In this document: piece after piece, positions 24,456 through 31,657 of the stretch
How positions within the stretch are numbered: the first letter of the stretch is position 1
Layout of the letters: each line of letters opens with the position of its first letter
Assembly: GCA_937892735.1 (NCBI GenBank)
Contig: CALBGL010000093.1
Span: 1-43,914, forward strand
Source of the DNA: an uncultured Clostridia bacterium
GTDB lineage: Bacteria > Bacillota > Clostridia > Lachnospirales > Bianqueaceae
Length of the DNA: 43,914 nucleotides
Direction: 5' to 3'
Position numbers and translations under genes: made by a program
The notes under the pieces: model-generated
The model's input: the letters and a program-made list of their open reading frames with translations, nothing else
Database searches by the model: none
What the model was told of the DNA's origin: nothing

Positions 24456-24992
24456 TCATGGCCGCATGAAACGCCCTGAAAAGACCGCATTGATAATAAA
24501 ACCAATTCCTTGAAACACCAGCAAAATCCCGCACAGCGCTGTGACCGCGATGATGCCTACTACAGGGTTCATAAATGATATAAAGCCGATAACTGTCATC
24601 AGAAGGCCGATCACGGTAATCCAGCCCCACCCGCGTACTCCGAAGTTCCGCAATTCAAAGGAATGTACAAACCGACTTAATCCCGAAAAGATCAGCCACA
24701 TTCCCAAAATGAGAGGCAGCGTTAGCGCTGTGAAGACCTGATTCCATAAAATAAATAATGAGAGAATAATACTCAAAATGCCATCTACCAAGAACCAGCC
24801 CGCACCAAATAAGAGATGATTTCCTTTTGCAAAAATCACAATATCCACAATACCCGAGAAAAGGACAATCACTCCTAAAAAGATCGATATCGTACTGAGC
24901 GCAATACCTGGATTCCACAGGCAAATACAGCCTGCCGCGATCAAAAGTATACCGATGATCGCCCATAATACTCTTGAGACCGTGTGTCTCAT
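24456..24992 (-). CDS. DUF308 (HdeD-like) membrane protein
   Basis: A 178-residue integral membrane protein with six predicted helices in three repeated pairs. Examples are LWAIIGILLIAAGCICLWNP, ISIFLGVIVLFSGIVDIVIF and GWITVIGLLMTVIGFISFMN. The repeated pattern 'GI..I..G......P......' is that of the HdeD/DUF308 family, linked to acid stress in E. coli but of unknown function in most bacteria. The ATG at 24992 follows AGGAGG. Hsp20 lies 54 bases upstream on the same strand, with only a weak hairpin (25021-25040) between, so cotranscription with the heat-shock gene is possible. Confidence 0.88.
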   Translation of the reverse strand: MRHTVSRVLWAIIGILLIAAGCICLWNPGIALSTISIFLGVIVLFSGIVDIVIFAKGNHLLFGAGWFLVDGILSIILSLFILWNQVFTALTLPLILGMWLIFSGLSRFVHSFELRNFGVRGWGWITVIGLLMTVIGFISFMNPVVGIIAVTALCGILLVFQGIGFIINAVFSGRFMRP

Positions 24993-25046
24993 AACAACAC
25001 CTCCTCATCAAATCGAAAGGAGGGCGCTGCTGGCGGCCCTTGCCTT

Positions 25047-25490
25047 TTATTCAATCGAAATGTATTTCTTAGCTTCTACTGCAGATACGTCCTTCTTCGG
25101 AATAGACAGTTTCAAAATACCGTCCTCAAACTTCGCAGCAATATCCTGTTCTGTCACATTTTCACCCACGTAAAAACTTCTGCTGCAGGATCCGCTGTAA
25201 CGCTCCTGACGAATATATTTTCCTTTCTTGTCATCTTCCTTCTTCTCCACGCCCTTTGCTGCCGAGATCGTCAAATATCCCTCTTCCAACGCTACCTGAA
25301 TCTCCTCTTTCTTAAATCCAGGCAGATCCACATCCAACTCATAACTATTCTCTGTCTCCCGCACATCTGTACGCATCAGATTCTTTGCATGTTTACCATA
25401 CAGAGGATTCTTCTTTCCAAAAAACTCATTCTCAAATGGAACGCCAAACCAATCATCCAATAAATTCTCTCTAAAAATACTCGATAACAT
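25047..25490 (-). CDS. Hsp20/alpha-crystallin small heat-shock protein
   Basis: A 147-residue ATP-independent holdase chaperone. The alpha-crystallin domain spans about residues 38-145: RTDVRETENSYELDVDLPGF, KKEEIQVALEEGYLTISAAK, and the C-terminal signature FEDGILKLSIPKKD. GGAGG precedes the ATG by eight bases. Upstream are a sigma-A promoter and a CIRCE element, so HrcA repression and heat induction are expected. The roughly 90-base leader contains short inverted repeats such as GGAAC/GTTCC and GGAGA/TCTCC. Confidence 0.95.
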   Translation of the reverse strand: MLSSIFRENLLDDWFGVPFENEFFGKKNPLYGKHAKNLMRTDVRETENSYELDVDLPGFKKEEIQVALEEGYLTISAAKGVEKKEDDKKGKYIRQERYSGSCSRSFYVGENVTEQDIAAKFEDGILKLSIPKKDVSAVEAKKYISIE

Positions 25491-25584
25491 AAGTCATTCC
25501 TCCATTCATAGTTTTCTGTTTCCTCTTTGATATCGGAGATGTTCTCCGGACTCCGGAACCTTTCTGTTCCTTTCATCGACTACC

Positions 25585-25612
25585 ATTATACGCCAATTGT
25601 TAGCACTGTCAA
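25585..25612 (-). promoter_or_regulatory. Sigma-A promoter of hsp20
   Basis: TTGACA (25607-25612), 16-bp spacer, TATAAT (25585-25590) on the minus strand. The -35 lies inside the CIRCE element. Confidence 0.8.
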
Positions 25613-25626
25613 TAGGCGAGTGCTAA
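25600..25626. promoter_or_regulatory. CIRCE element (HrcA operator)
   Basis: TTAGCACTG, 9 bases, GAGTGCTAA: the CIRCE consensus with one mismatch in the left arm. It overlaps the hsp20 -35 region and spacer, so HrcA bound here would block RNA polymerase. Confidence 0.92.
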
Positions 25627-25752
25627 TATTCATAATTGTTTAATAATTTTAAAATTTCCTTTAAAATTGCAGTTTCCTTCATAGAAAAAGGCTTATGGAA
25701 AAACAGGAATCTGCTTTTCATAAGCCCTTTTCTATGCGTCTTTCTAAATATT

Positions 25753-27225
25753 CTATTCGAAATCCTCTCCTATTGTAGAATCCAGATACCCTGTCACACA
25801 AGCATCCATACCCGTCAAAAGAGAATCTCCATAGGTCCTGCTGGACAACGTCACCGTACCGTCCTCTGTAAAATGCAGCTGCAGCTGCAAAGACCCCAGG
25901 TTCTGGTCTATCACGTAGACTCGAATGAATAGAGTCTCCTCATCCGTCCAAGCCCCAGAGGCCAAGCATTCCATCGAGGATTCCGGGAAAATCTGATGCT
26001 CATTATGCCCAAATCCAAACCGAATCTCATGACTTCCCGTCTCCGTCACATACTCCAATGTCCCATAATTGGGGCCGAAACCAACGGAAAGCTCCATATA
26101 TACAGAAGGATTATCGTCCATTCGAAAACGTCGTCCTCCTACCTGCCTGGCAATCGGACTGTCTGTATCCCCCTCTACATGCCTTACATGCAGCGCGGCC
26201 AGCTTCTCATACAGGCGCGCCGCATCTTCCGCATCTTCCGAAATCGAATCCTCCTGCAGTTCCTTATAGATCGTATCCCAAAAGGCTCGAAAAATTAAAT
26301 CGACCCCTCCTGGATTTTCCATCACATCCGCTGTTGTGACCAACACCAGATTCTCTTGGGGCAGACAGATTGCCAGCTGGCCTCCCATCCCAAACATACA
26401 GAAACCATTGTGGTCCGTACGCCAAAACTGATATCCATAGCCAAACGCTCCATGACCTGGCTGCGCAAAATGTGTGTCAATCTGCTTGGAAGTTGCCAAT
26501 CGCATATAGTCCTTGGGAAGCAGCTGAAATCCATACCAGTTGCCTTGCTGCATGCATAAGAGCGCAAACTTCGCCAAATCATGCGCTGTACAGAGAAGTC
26601 CCGATCCTCCATGTGATACACTGCCGATCTTCTGGCAATACGCATCATCCGAGAACCCTATCTTGCTCAAAGCTTTCATACGCAGATACTCCAACAGCGG
26701 CATGTGCGTACAACGCTCCACCAATGCGGAAAGAACCACTGAAGCTCCTGTATCATAGTTGAACACAGTACCTGAACGATGAGACGGCGTAACATTAAAG
26801 AAAGCCTTTAAAAGATCTGGATGCGGCACAATCTGTGTCGCTGTCCGCGTGTGCACCGTACTCATCCGCAATAAATCGCGAATCGTCATCTGCTCTGTAT
26901 ACGGATGGGGCTGCTTGATGACCTTATCCGGGAAATACGTGATCACAGGATCATCCAAACGCACATACCCATCCTGTGCCAGAAGGCCAATCGCCACTCC
27001 TACGAAACTTTTCGTCACAGAATACATACGCTGCAGACTGTCTGTTGTATACGGCGCCCAGTATCCTTCGCAGGCGATCGCACCATGCCGCACCAGTACA
27101 AAACTGTGCATGCAGAGTCCGCTCTCCTCCAATTTCTCCAAAAATCGCAGAATCGAACCAGAGGAAATCCCCATATGTTCCGGAGGAAATGTAGACAAAG
27201 GAAAATGTTCTTGGCTGGTCAACAC
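25753..27225 (-). CDS. Serine beta-lactamase-like hydrolase
   Basis: About 490 residues of the beta-lactamase/class C PBP-like family, which includes esterases and D-aminopeptidases. The SxxK motif is in QRMYSVTKSFVGVAIGLL and the Tyr motif in VFNYDTGASVVLSALV. GMGGQLAICLPQENLVLV stands where the third motif is expected. The C-terminal 150 residues form a separate beta-rich domain (DDNPSVYMELSVGFG, IRFGFGHNEHQIFPESS). No signal peptide is seen, so it is probably cytoplasmic. The start is placed at the GTG (27225) after AGAAGG; the open frame to 27339 runs back inside vanZ. It lies 31 bases downstream of vanZ and is probably cotranscribed. Confidence 0.87.
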   Translation of the reverse strand: MLTSQEHFPLSTFPPEHMGISSGSILRFLEKLEESGLCMHSFVLVRHGAIACEGYWAPYTTDSLQRMYSVTKSFVGVAIGLLAQDGYVRLDDPVITYFPDKVIKQPHPYTEQMTIRDLLRMSTVHTRTATQIVPHPDLLKAFFNVTPSHRSGTVFNYDTGASVVLSALVERCTHMPLLEYLRMKALSKIGFSDDAYCQKIGSVSHGGSGLLCTAHDLAKFALLCMQQGNWYGFQLLPKDYMRLATSKQIDTHFAQPGHGAFGYGYQFWRTDHNGFCMFGMGGQLAICLPQENLVLVTTADVMENPGGVDLIFRAFWDTIYKELQEDSISEDAEDAARLYEKLAALHVRHVEGDTDSPIARQVGGRRFRMDDNPSVYMELSVGFGPNYGTLEYVTETGSHEIRFGFGHNEHQIFPESSMECLASGAWTDEETLFIRVYVIDQNLGSLQLQLHFTEDGTVTLSSRTYGDSLLTGMDACVTGYLDSTIGEDFE

Positions 27226-27256
27226 TGATACCTTCTTTCTTGTGTATTTTACTTGA

Positions 27257-27721
27257 TCATATACGAATGTGTAGACACCGCTGTACTGTGGAGCAAAGCA
27301 AACGAAACACCCCATATCCCAACATGGATCCCAGGACATTAAGAATCACATCATCTATATCCATTTCTCCCAAGCCGGTATAAAACTGCGCTATTTCAAT
27401 GCCCGCAGTCAGGAGTAAAGAAAACAAGAAGATCCGTATATACCCCAGCGACTTATTCAAAATAATCGGCAGCAGAAACCCAAATGGCATCAACAGAAAA
27501 ATATTCCCAAAAATATTCAGGAACCAATAACGAAATGAAAATTCATGATAGACAAAATAATATTCAAAAAACATTCGGATACTGCGGAAGGGCACCAGAT
27601 TATACTCGCGAAATGTGCTCTCTCTCGACTCCATCAGAAACAGAAAATACAGCAAAAACGCCAAATAGATACAGAAACAGATTCGGGCCGCAAGCACAGT
27701 CCGATGATGGATCTTGGTCAT
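27257..27721 (-). CDS. VanZ-family membrane protein
   Basis: A 154-residue protein with four to five hydrophobic helices. VanZ-family features are FLFLMESRESTFREYNLVPF near the N-terminus, NIFGNIFLLMPFGFLLPIIL, and AGIEIAQFYTGLGEMDIDDV with ILNVLGSMLGYG. VanZ proteins are linked to low-level teicoplanin resistance, but most have unknown roles. The start is the ATG at 27721 (MTKIHHRT) after GGAGG; the frame open to 27775 runs over the promoter. It is followed closely by the serine hydrolase gene. Confidence 0.9.
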   Translation of the reverse strand: MTKIHHRTVLAARICFCIYLAFLLYFLFLMESRESTFREYNLVPFRSIRMFFEYYFVYHEFSFRYWFLNIFGNIFLLMPFGFLLPIILNKSLGYIRIFLFSLLLTAGIEIAQFYTGLGEMDIDDVILNVLGSMLGYGVFRLLCSTVQRCLHIRI

Positions 27722-27763
27722 ACACAACCTCCTCAGCTGGACCCATACCGATAGAATAAATCT

Positions 27764-27792
27764 ATTGTACCCCATATCCCCCTTACTTGCAA
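27764..27792 (-). promoter_or_regulatory. Promoter of the vanZ-hydrolase operon
   Basis: TTGCAA (27787-27792), 17-bp spacer, TACAAT (27764-27769) on the minus strand. The hexamers are the same as at the ferredoxin promoter. Confidence 0.75.
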
Positions 27793-27843
27793 TAGGCTAT
27801 CGACGAAAAATAAAAGATTTTACAGAAATGGCAGAAAAGGGGG

Positions 27844-27872
27844 TTGACAATCCTCATACTCTGGGCTATGAT
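27844..27872 (+). promoter_or_regulatory. acpP: Promoter of acpP
   Basis: TTGACA (27844-27849), 17-bp spacer, TATGAT (27867-27872). The leader to the acpP ATG is about 80 bases. No FapR-type site was recognised. Confidence 0.8.
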
Positions 27873-27957
27873 AATGCATGCATCAAATGGCAAGTATGAA
27901 AAACCGCTTGTCAGAGCCCATTATCGATTTGTATGATCATCAAGGAGGAGAAAAAGA

Positions 27958-28182
27958 ATGGTTTTTGAAAAGGTTCAGGAAATTATCGCCGAGAAACTGG
28001 GAATGGATGAATCGGAGATTACGATGGATTCTAGTTTGGAAGACGATCTGGAGGTAGATTCTCTGGATATCGTGGACATCGTTACTGCTTTAGAAGATGA
28101 GTTTCAAATTGAGATCCCCCAGGAAGACCTGAAGGATATGGAAAAGGTTTCTGATCTGGTTTCCTATATCGAATCGAAGTAA
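27958..28182 (+). CDS. acpP: Acyl carrier protein
   Basis: A 74-residue acidic four-helix carrier. The phosphopantetheine site is the Ser in EDDLEVDSLDIVDIVTALED, a close match to the DSLD consensus. It begins FEKVQEIIAEKLGMDESEIT and ends with VSDLVSYIESK. AGGAGG lies upstream of the ATG. It carries growing acyl chains in fatty-acid synthesis. It is not next to fab genes here; it has its own promoter and terminator. Confidence 0.96.
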   Translation: MVFEKVQEIIAEKLGMDESEITMDSSLEDDLEVDSLDIVDIVTALEDEFQIEIPQEDLKDMEKVSDLVSYIESK

Positions 28183-28213
28183 TTTGAACCATTAAAATGC
28201 ATTTACGTACGGG

Positions 28214-28264
28214 GCCATTGCAAAATAGATGAGAAATCATCTAAGAAGCAATGGCTTCTTTTTG
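28214..28264 (+). terminator. Terminator of acpP
   Basis: GCCATTGC and GCAATGGC enclose an inner AGATGA-GAAA-TCATCT hairpin, followed by TTCTTTTT on the plus strand. Confidence 0.85.
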
Positions 28265-28313
28265 AATAAAAAACAGAGTCTGGAACAAAGTGGATGATTT
28301 TGCGATATTTTCA

Positions 28314-28511
28314 TTACTGTATGAGCGATGTAACATTTCTCCAGCTAGACCAATGAGAAACTATGGACTGTGAAATCGCAATGCTCTTATGGAATGTCTT
28401 GGAAACGAAAAAGGAGTCCGTGTATTTACGGAACTCCTCGAGAGATCGTACTCTTTCATCCTGTGCAAATGGTGAGACATCGTAGGCATTTTGCAACAGC
28501 CCGTTTTTTAT
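28314..28511 (-). repeat. Dispersed repeat copy A with short ORF and terminator-like hairpin
   Basis: On the minus strand, 28511-28409 is a gap-free match (93 of 103 bases by my count) to 43812-43914 on the plus strand, so the copies are inverted relative to each other. The element begins within the stop codon region of the TSCPD gene with an A-run, then GCTGTTGCAAAATG. It contains a hairpin GGAGTTCCGT/ACGGACTCC followed by TTTTT. A frame is open through it (NGLLQNAYDVSPFAQDERVR) and continues to 28314 (HKSIAISQSIVSHWSSWRN), but the differences between the copies change four of about 31 codons, so coding is not proven. The element may extend to about 28270, where TTTGTTCCAGACTC is followed by a T-run. 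No transposase family is recognised. Confidence 0.8.
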
Positions 28512-28747
28512 AATCTCTCTTTCAAAGCTTTTGACAATTGATCTGGACAAGATGTCGGTTTCATGCCGCAGCGAATCCCTTCCAGACGAGAAATCGCCTC
28601 CTGCACCTCCATTCCCTCAATCAAATGGCCGATTCCCTGCAAATTTCCATTACATCCCCCTGTAAAATGAACGTTATGTACTTTACCATCCACAATATCA
28701 AAATCAATCTGTCTAGAACAGACACCGGATGTCTTATAGGTATACAT
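28508..28747 (-). CDS. TSCPD-domain protein (TIGR03905 family)
   Basis: A 79-residue protein of the small TSCPD family. It opens MYTYKTSGVCSRQIDFDI, continues HNVHFTGGCNGNLQGIGHLI, and carries the name-giving PTSCPDQLSKAL near the end. Four Cys residues (GVCS, GGCN, IRCG, TSCP) suggest metal or cluster binding; the same domain occurs in class II ribonucleotide reductases and NrdR-like contexts. AGGAGG lies upstream of the ATG. The stop codon touches the start of the 103-bp repeat. The function is not known. Confidence 0.88.
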   Translation of the reverse strand: MYTYKTSGVCSRQIDFDIVDGKVHNVHFTGGCNGNLQGIGHLIEGMEVQEAISRLEGIRCGMKPTSCPDQLSKALKERL

Positions 28748-28820
28748 CTATACTCCTCCTTTTTGATCGTCTCTCCTTATTTTATCAAAGAATGCCGTAT
28801 GAATCAAGAGTCCCTGTGAA

Positions 28821-29085
28821 TCTATACTATCTTTTGCATATGGTCCCATCCGAAAAGCAGTAAACCCGTTAGCAGACCGGCTGCGTGCTAAAGGATACCC
28901 TCGAGACTTGACTGCCGCAGATACTTTTCGCTACAGCAAATTAGTTTTGACTGCGACCACCTAAAACGCGGATGTTTTCCCTTCTATACGCGATTTTCTC
29001 TGCCACCTCACAAAGTCTGCGGTTATACCTATGAAGGCGATACCTTGCCGAAAGACTTTGTATGCTCCCCTGCAAGCATAGGAAA
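28821..29085 (+). pseudogene. Broken flavodiiron (FprA-type) flavorubredoxin fragment
   Basis: The plus strand still reads as a flavodoxin domain: SFAYGPIRKAVNPLADRLRA, KGYPRDLTAADTFRYSKLVL, an in-frame TAA at 28962, then NADVFPSIRDFLCHLTK. These match the flavodoxin half of A-type flavoproteins (AYGHT..AV..LADRL, ..FRY.KLVLA..TYNADVFP.MRDFL.HL). A frameshift or deletion follows, and another frame gives a rubredoxin end: KVCGYTYEGDTLPKDFVC, with the second CxxC broken by one missing base before CKH. The N-terminal diiron domain and about 50 residues between the two domains are absent. It is clearly dead, and is what is left of an oxygen- or NO-reducing flavodiiron protein with a fused rubredoxin. 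Confidence 0.75.
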
Positions 29086-29194
29086 GGGGGTACCCTTGCC
29101 GTAAAAATCACTCTTTTCCATCTAAATAAAGTGATTCTACTTGCTGGAAATATTCCAAACCCGTGTGTAAATTCTAATCTTCCAACACCTTTTA

Positions 29195-29719
29195 TTATTT
29201 CAGTTCTTTAACATACAATCGGTCTGTTCCATTCCCGTAATTGGTAATATCTCTTAAATATTGGTATCCAAATTTTTCATATAAGCCAATATGTTCCGAT
29301 GGAATATATGTTCTTGTAAATCCACATTCTTTCGCATATTCATTTGCAAAATCAATTAGCCTTTTACTAATCCTATAACCGCGATAATCTTCCGCCACAA
29401 AAACACTTGATACCCATGGATATATTTCAGGTAGCGGATAATAAACTGTCTTCATGATAGAAGCCATTCCCACAATTTGACCGTTTACTATTGCCACAAA
29501 CGGAGTTTCCCAATCAGTAAATGCCCATGCTTGTAGTATTTCAAGCATATGGGCTTTTACTTCTTTCCATGAAAAATTTTCCACAAAACAAATTAGTCCA
29601 TCCGCCAAGTCCGTGTTTTTGTTTACTTTTTTAATCTCCAATGCGTCCATACTGAAATCATTTTTAGCAAACCCAAAATGCCCCTCTGCTTTTTCCACTG
29701 TCTCATCCACTAAATTCAA
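29195..29719 (-). CDS. GNAT family N-acetyltransferase
   Basis: A GNAT acyltransferase. Acetyl-CoA-binding and fold motifs are visible: ETPFVAIVNGQIVGMASIMK, then SVFVAEDYRGYRISKRLIDF (motif A, Q/RxxGxG-like), and PSEHIGLYEKFGYQYL at the C-terminus. Related proteins usually begin near LEIKKVNKNTDLADGL, here about residue 28. The first 23-27 residues (from a TTG at 29719) look like the tail of the broken ORF upstream, so the true start may be the ATG at 29650 or the TTG just after it; no start has a good ribosome site. Base composition is more AT-rich than the flanking genes, which suggests later acquisition. The substrate is unknown. Confidence 0.82.
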   Translation of the reverse strand: MNLVDETVEKAEGHFGFAKNDFSMDALEIKKVNKNTDLADGLICFVENFSWKEVKAHMLEILQAWAFTDWETPFVAIVNGQIVGMASIMKTVYYPLPEIYPWVSSVFVAEDYRGYRISKRLIDFANEYAKECGFTRTYIPSEHIGLYEKFGYQYLRDITNYGNGTDRLYVKELK

Positions 29720-29945
29720 TGGTTCTTTAATCCAAAAGACGATCCTTGACGCCTCGCTTCCGTTAATTGATCAGCTTCCTCCACTGTTAATGGCAATCAC
29801 ACAATACAATTTGATTTTGTGGAAGACGAATTAAATCTGAAAATACAAAATCTAATTGTTCTCTTGTGCTATCAATCAGCCATTTTTATATTGCCATAGG
29901 AAATGCAAACACCATTCGGGCATCAGAACGTCAAAAATTACCGCT
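29720..29945 (-). pseudogene. Broken ORF upstream of the GNAT gene, family not identified
   Basis: Coding-like sequence is spread over three minus-strand frames: MPEWCLHFLWQYKNG, then WLIDSTREQLDFVFSDLIRL and PQNQIVLCDC, then LTVEEADQLTEARRQ, then RIVFWIKEPLNLVDETVEKA, which runs in frame into the GNAT gene. The pieces join with single-base frameshifts and have the character of one protein of at least 90 residues. The pattern 'ILCDC.LTVEEAD...RIVFWIKEP' recalls P-loop kinase-like proteins, but I cannot identify it. There is no intact start; its 5' side stops at the end of the M50 protease gene. Confidence 0.5.
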
Positions 29946-29949
29946 ATTT

Positions 29950-30594
29950 TTATGTCCATACTCGCAGCATAAGTTCCAGGAGGCCATCTCGCAAGAACCC
30001 CAGTGGACGGCTCAATACTCCGGTATAGAGCAGTACAATCATCAGCAAGCCCCCATAACGTTCATACTTCATCAACTGAAAATAGGTGCGCTGCGGCAAG
30101 AAGATGCCCAAAATCTTGGAACCATCCAAAGGTGGAATGGGAATAAGATTGAACACGCCAAGTCCAATATTCATGATCGCTGTATATTGTGCCAGCAGCA
30201 TCAGGTATCCTAAGATTCCTTCTGTGCTTCCCTCCGTCACATGAAACAATCCTACGAATATCCCTAGGAACAAAAACGCCAGAATCAGATTCATAGCCGG
30301 ACCCGCCAATGCCGTCAGAGCCATTCCTTGTTTTGGATTTTTATAGTATTGTGGATTAACCTTGACCGGCTTGGCCCATCCAAAGCGAAACACCAGCATG
30401 CAGATCGTTCCCACAAGATCCAGATGATGCAATGGATTCAGAGATAACCGACCGTCCCGTTTGGGTGTAGGATCCCCGAGCCAGTACGATATCAGCCCAT
30501 GCGCAAATTCATGGGCTGATATGGCGAGAAGTGTTGCTGGAGCCGTATAGATCAGGAGTTTGATCTGTTCCCAGATCAGTGGCCATTGATTCAT
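29950..30594 (-). CDS. Site-2 protease family (M50) membrane metalloprotease
   Basis: A 214-residue polytopic membrane protease. The zinc motif HExxH is in LLAISAHEFAHGLISYWLGD, and the second metal-ligand region is NLIPIPPLDGSKILGIFLP (NPxPxxDG type). RDGRLSLNPLHHLDLVGTIC is a family signature. It is close to the short rhomboid-like M50 'site-2 protease family' proteins near cell-envelope genes in Clostridia; the substrate is unknown. The start codon at 30594 is separated by one base from the stop of the upstream VanY-like gene, and its ribosome site GAGGTGG lies inside that gene, so the two are coupled. Confidence 0.92.
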   Translation of the reverse strand: MNQWPLIWEQIKLLIYTAPATLLAISAHEFAHGLISYWLGDPTPKRDGRLSLNPLHHLDLVGTICMLVFRFGWAKPVKVNPQYYKNPKQGMALTALAGPAMNLILAFLFLGIFVGLFHVTEGSTEGILGYLMLLAQYTAIMNIGLGVFNLIPIPPLDGSKILGIFLPQRTYFQLMKYERYGGLLMIVLLYTGVLSRPLGFLRDGLLELMLRVWT

Positions 30595-30595
30595 A

Positions 30596-31585
30596 CTAAT
30601 CCACCTCGCCCAGGTATTCTTCCAGGGTAATTCCCTGGGTCATGATCTCTGTAGCAGCCTCCACTCCTACATACCGGAAATGCCAAGGCTCGTAAATAAT
30701 TTGCGTAATATCTTCTTTTCCTTTCGGATACCGGAGAATAAAGCCATACTTATAGCAGTTCTCCTTAAGCCATTTCGCTTCTTCTGTCTCTTCGTACTCT
30801 TCGATCAGCATCTGAAAGTCCATGGCGCAAATATCCACAGTCAAGCCTGTATTATGCTCGCTGGCTCCCGGAATGGCCACAATCGTAGAGGCTTCGATAT
30901 ACGCTTCCTCATAAGTATACTCCGGGTGTTCCGCCTGAATCTCCGCAATCTTATTATCAAACAAAGTTTGCTGAAAATCCACGCTGCGATAGCCGGAACA
31001 AACCAGAAACTGACGGTCTGAATCTCTCTCTCCATCCTCCAGCATTTGCACTAAGTTGTCATAGATTCGAGCATCCACTTCTTCACTGAAAATCTGCTTG
31101 GTTTCCATTTCCAGATTTTCAGCCAGCCGATGCGTTTTATTCACCAAAAGCAGATTCCAATCCGTCGCATCCGGATCCACCGTCACATACTCCATTCCCA
31201 GAATCTCATCCACATCTTTCTCTGTGGAAGGCTCCTCTAAACCGGATGATTCCTCTGGCTGCGATGGCTCTTCTGACAGCGAAGATTCCTCTGAAGAGGA
31301 TTCCTCCGGCGCACTCTCTGCCGGGGCAGAACTCTCATCCCCGCCGACACTTTCTTCTGCCGCCGAACTCGTCTCCTCTGTCAAAGAATCCGGCACGGAA
31401 GATTCTTCCAACTGTGCCGTTGATGAGTCTTCTATCGCACTCTCCTGCGAGGAATCTCTTGCTGGCAGATACCCTACCAAATACCAGACCAAAAATGCCA
31501 ATAGAAAAACGACCACAATCGTGAACCAGATTTGCCGACGGCGAATCTGCTCTTTCCTTTTACGCCGTGATGAAGAATCGGACAT
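30596..31585 (-). CDS. M15 (VanY-like) D-Ala-D-Ala carboxypeptidase
   Basis: A 329-residue membrane-anchored peptidase. A basic start (RRKRKEQIRRRQ) and one helix (IWFTIVVVFLLAFLVWYLVG) are followed by a long Ser/Glu/Pro-rich linker at about residues 45-125 that should span the wall. The catalytic domain shows FLVCSGYRSVDFQQTLFDNK, the zinc motif GASEHNTGLTVDI (SxHxxGxAxD type with Thr-Val for Ala), and IIYEPWHFRYVG (ExxWH). It trims the terminal D-Ala of peptidoglycan stems. Alone it does not imply vancomycin resistance, as no vanHAX genes are present. It is coupled to the M50 protease gene. Confidence 0.93.
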   Translation of the reverse strand: MSDSSSRRKRKEQIRRRQIWFTIVVVFLLAFLVWYLVGYLPARDSSQESAIEDSSTAQLEESSVPDSLTEETSSAAEESVGGDESSAPAESAPEESSSEESSLSEEPSQPEESSGLEEPSTEKDVDEILGMEYVTVDPDATDWNLLLVNKTHRLAENLEMETKQIFSEEVDARIYDNLVQMLEDGERDSDRQFLVCSGYRSVDFQQTLFDNKIAEIQAEHPEYTYEEAYIEASTIVAIPGASEHNTGLTVDICAMDFQMLIEEYEETEEAKWLKENCYKYGFILRYPKGKEDITQIIYEPWHFRYVGVEAATEIMTQGITLEEYLGEVD

Positions 31586-31657
31586 GTGTTATTCCCCTTT
31601 CTTTTTGCCAAGCGACACCTGAACCCCTGCTCAACCTCGTCTTCTATACGAACTGCT

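Noticed and set aside
27226..27339. Upstream extension of the serine hydrolase to 27339
   Set aside because: It would lie inside vanZ in another frame; a GTG with a good ribosome site at 27225 fits better.
30596..31585. VanY-like plus VanZ-like genes as a vancomycin-resistance cluster
   Set aside because: The two genes are 3 kb apart in different transcripts, and no vanH, ligase, vanX or VanRS genes are present.
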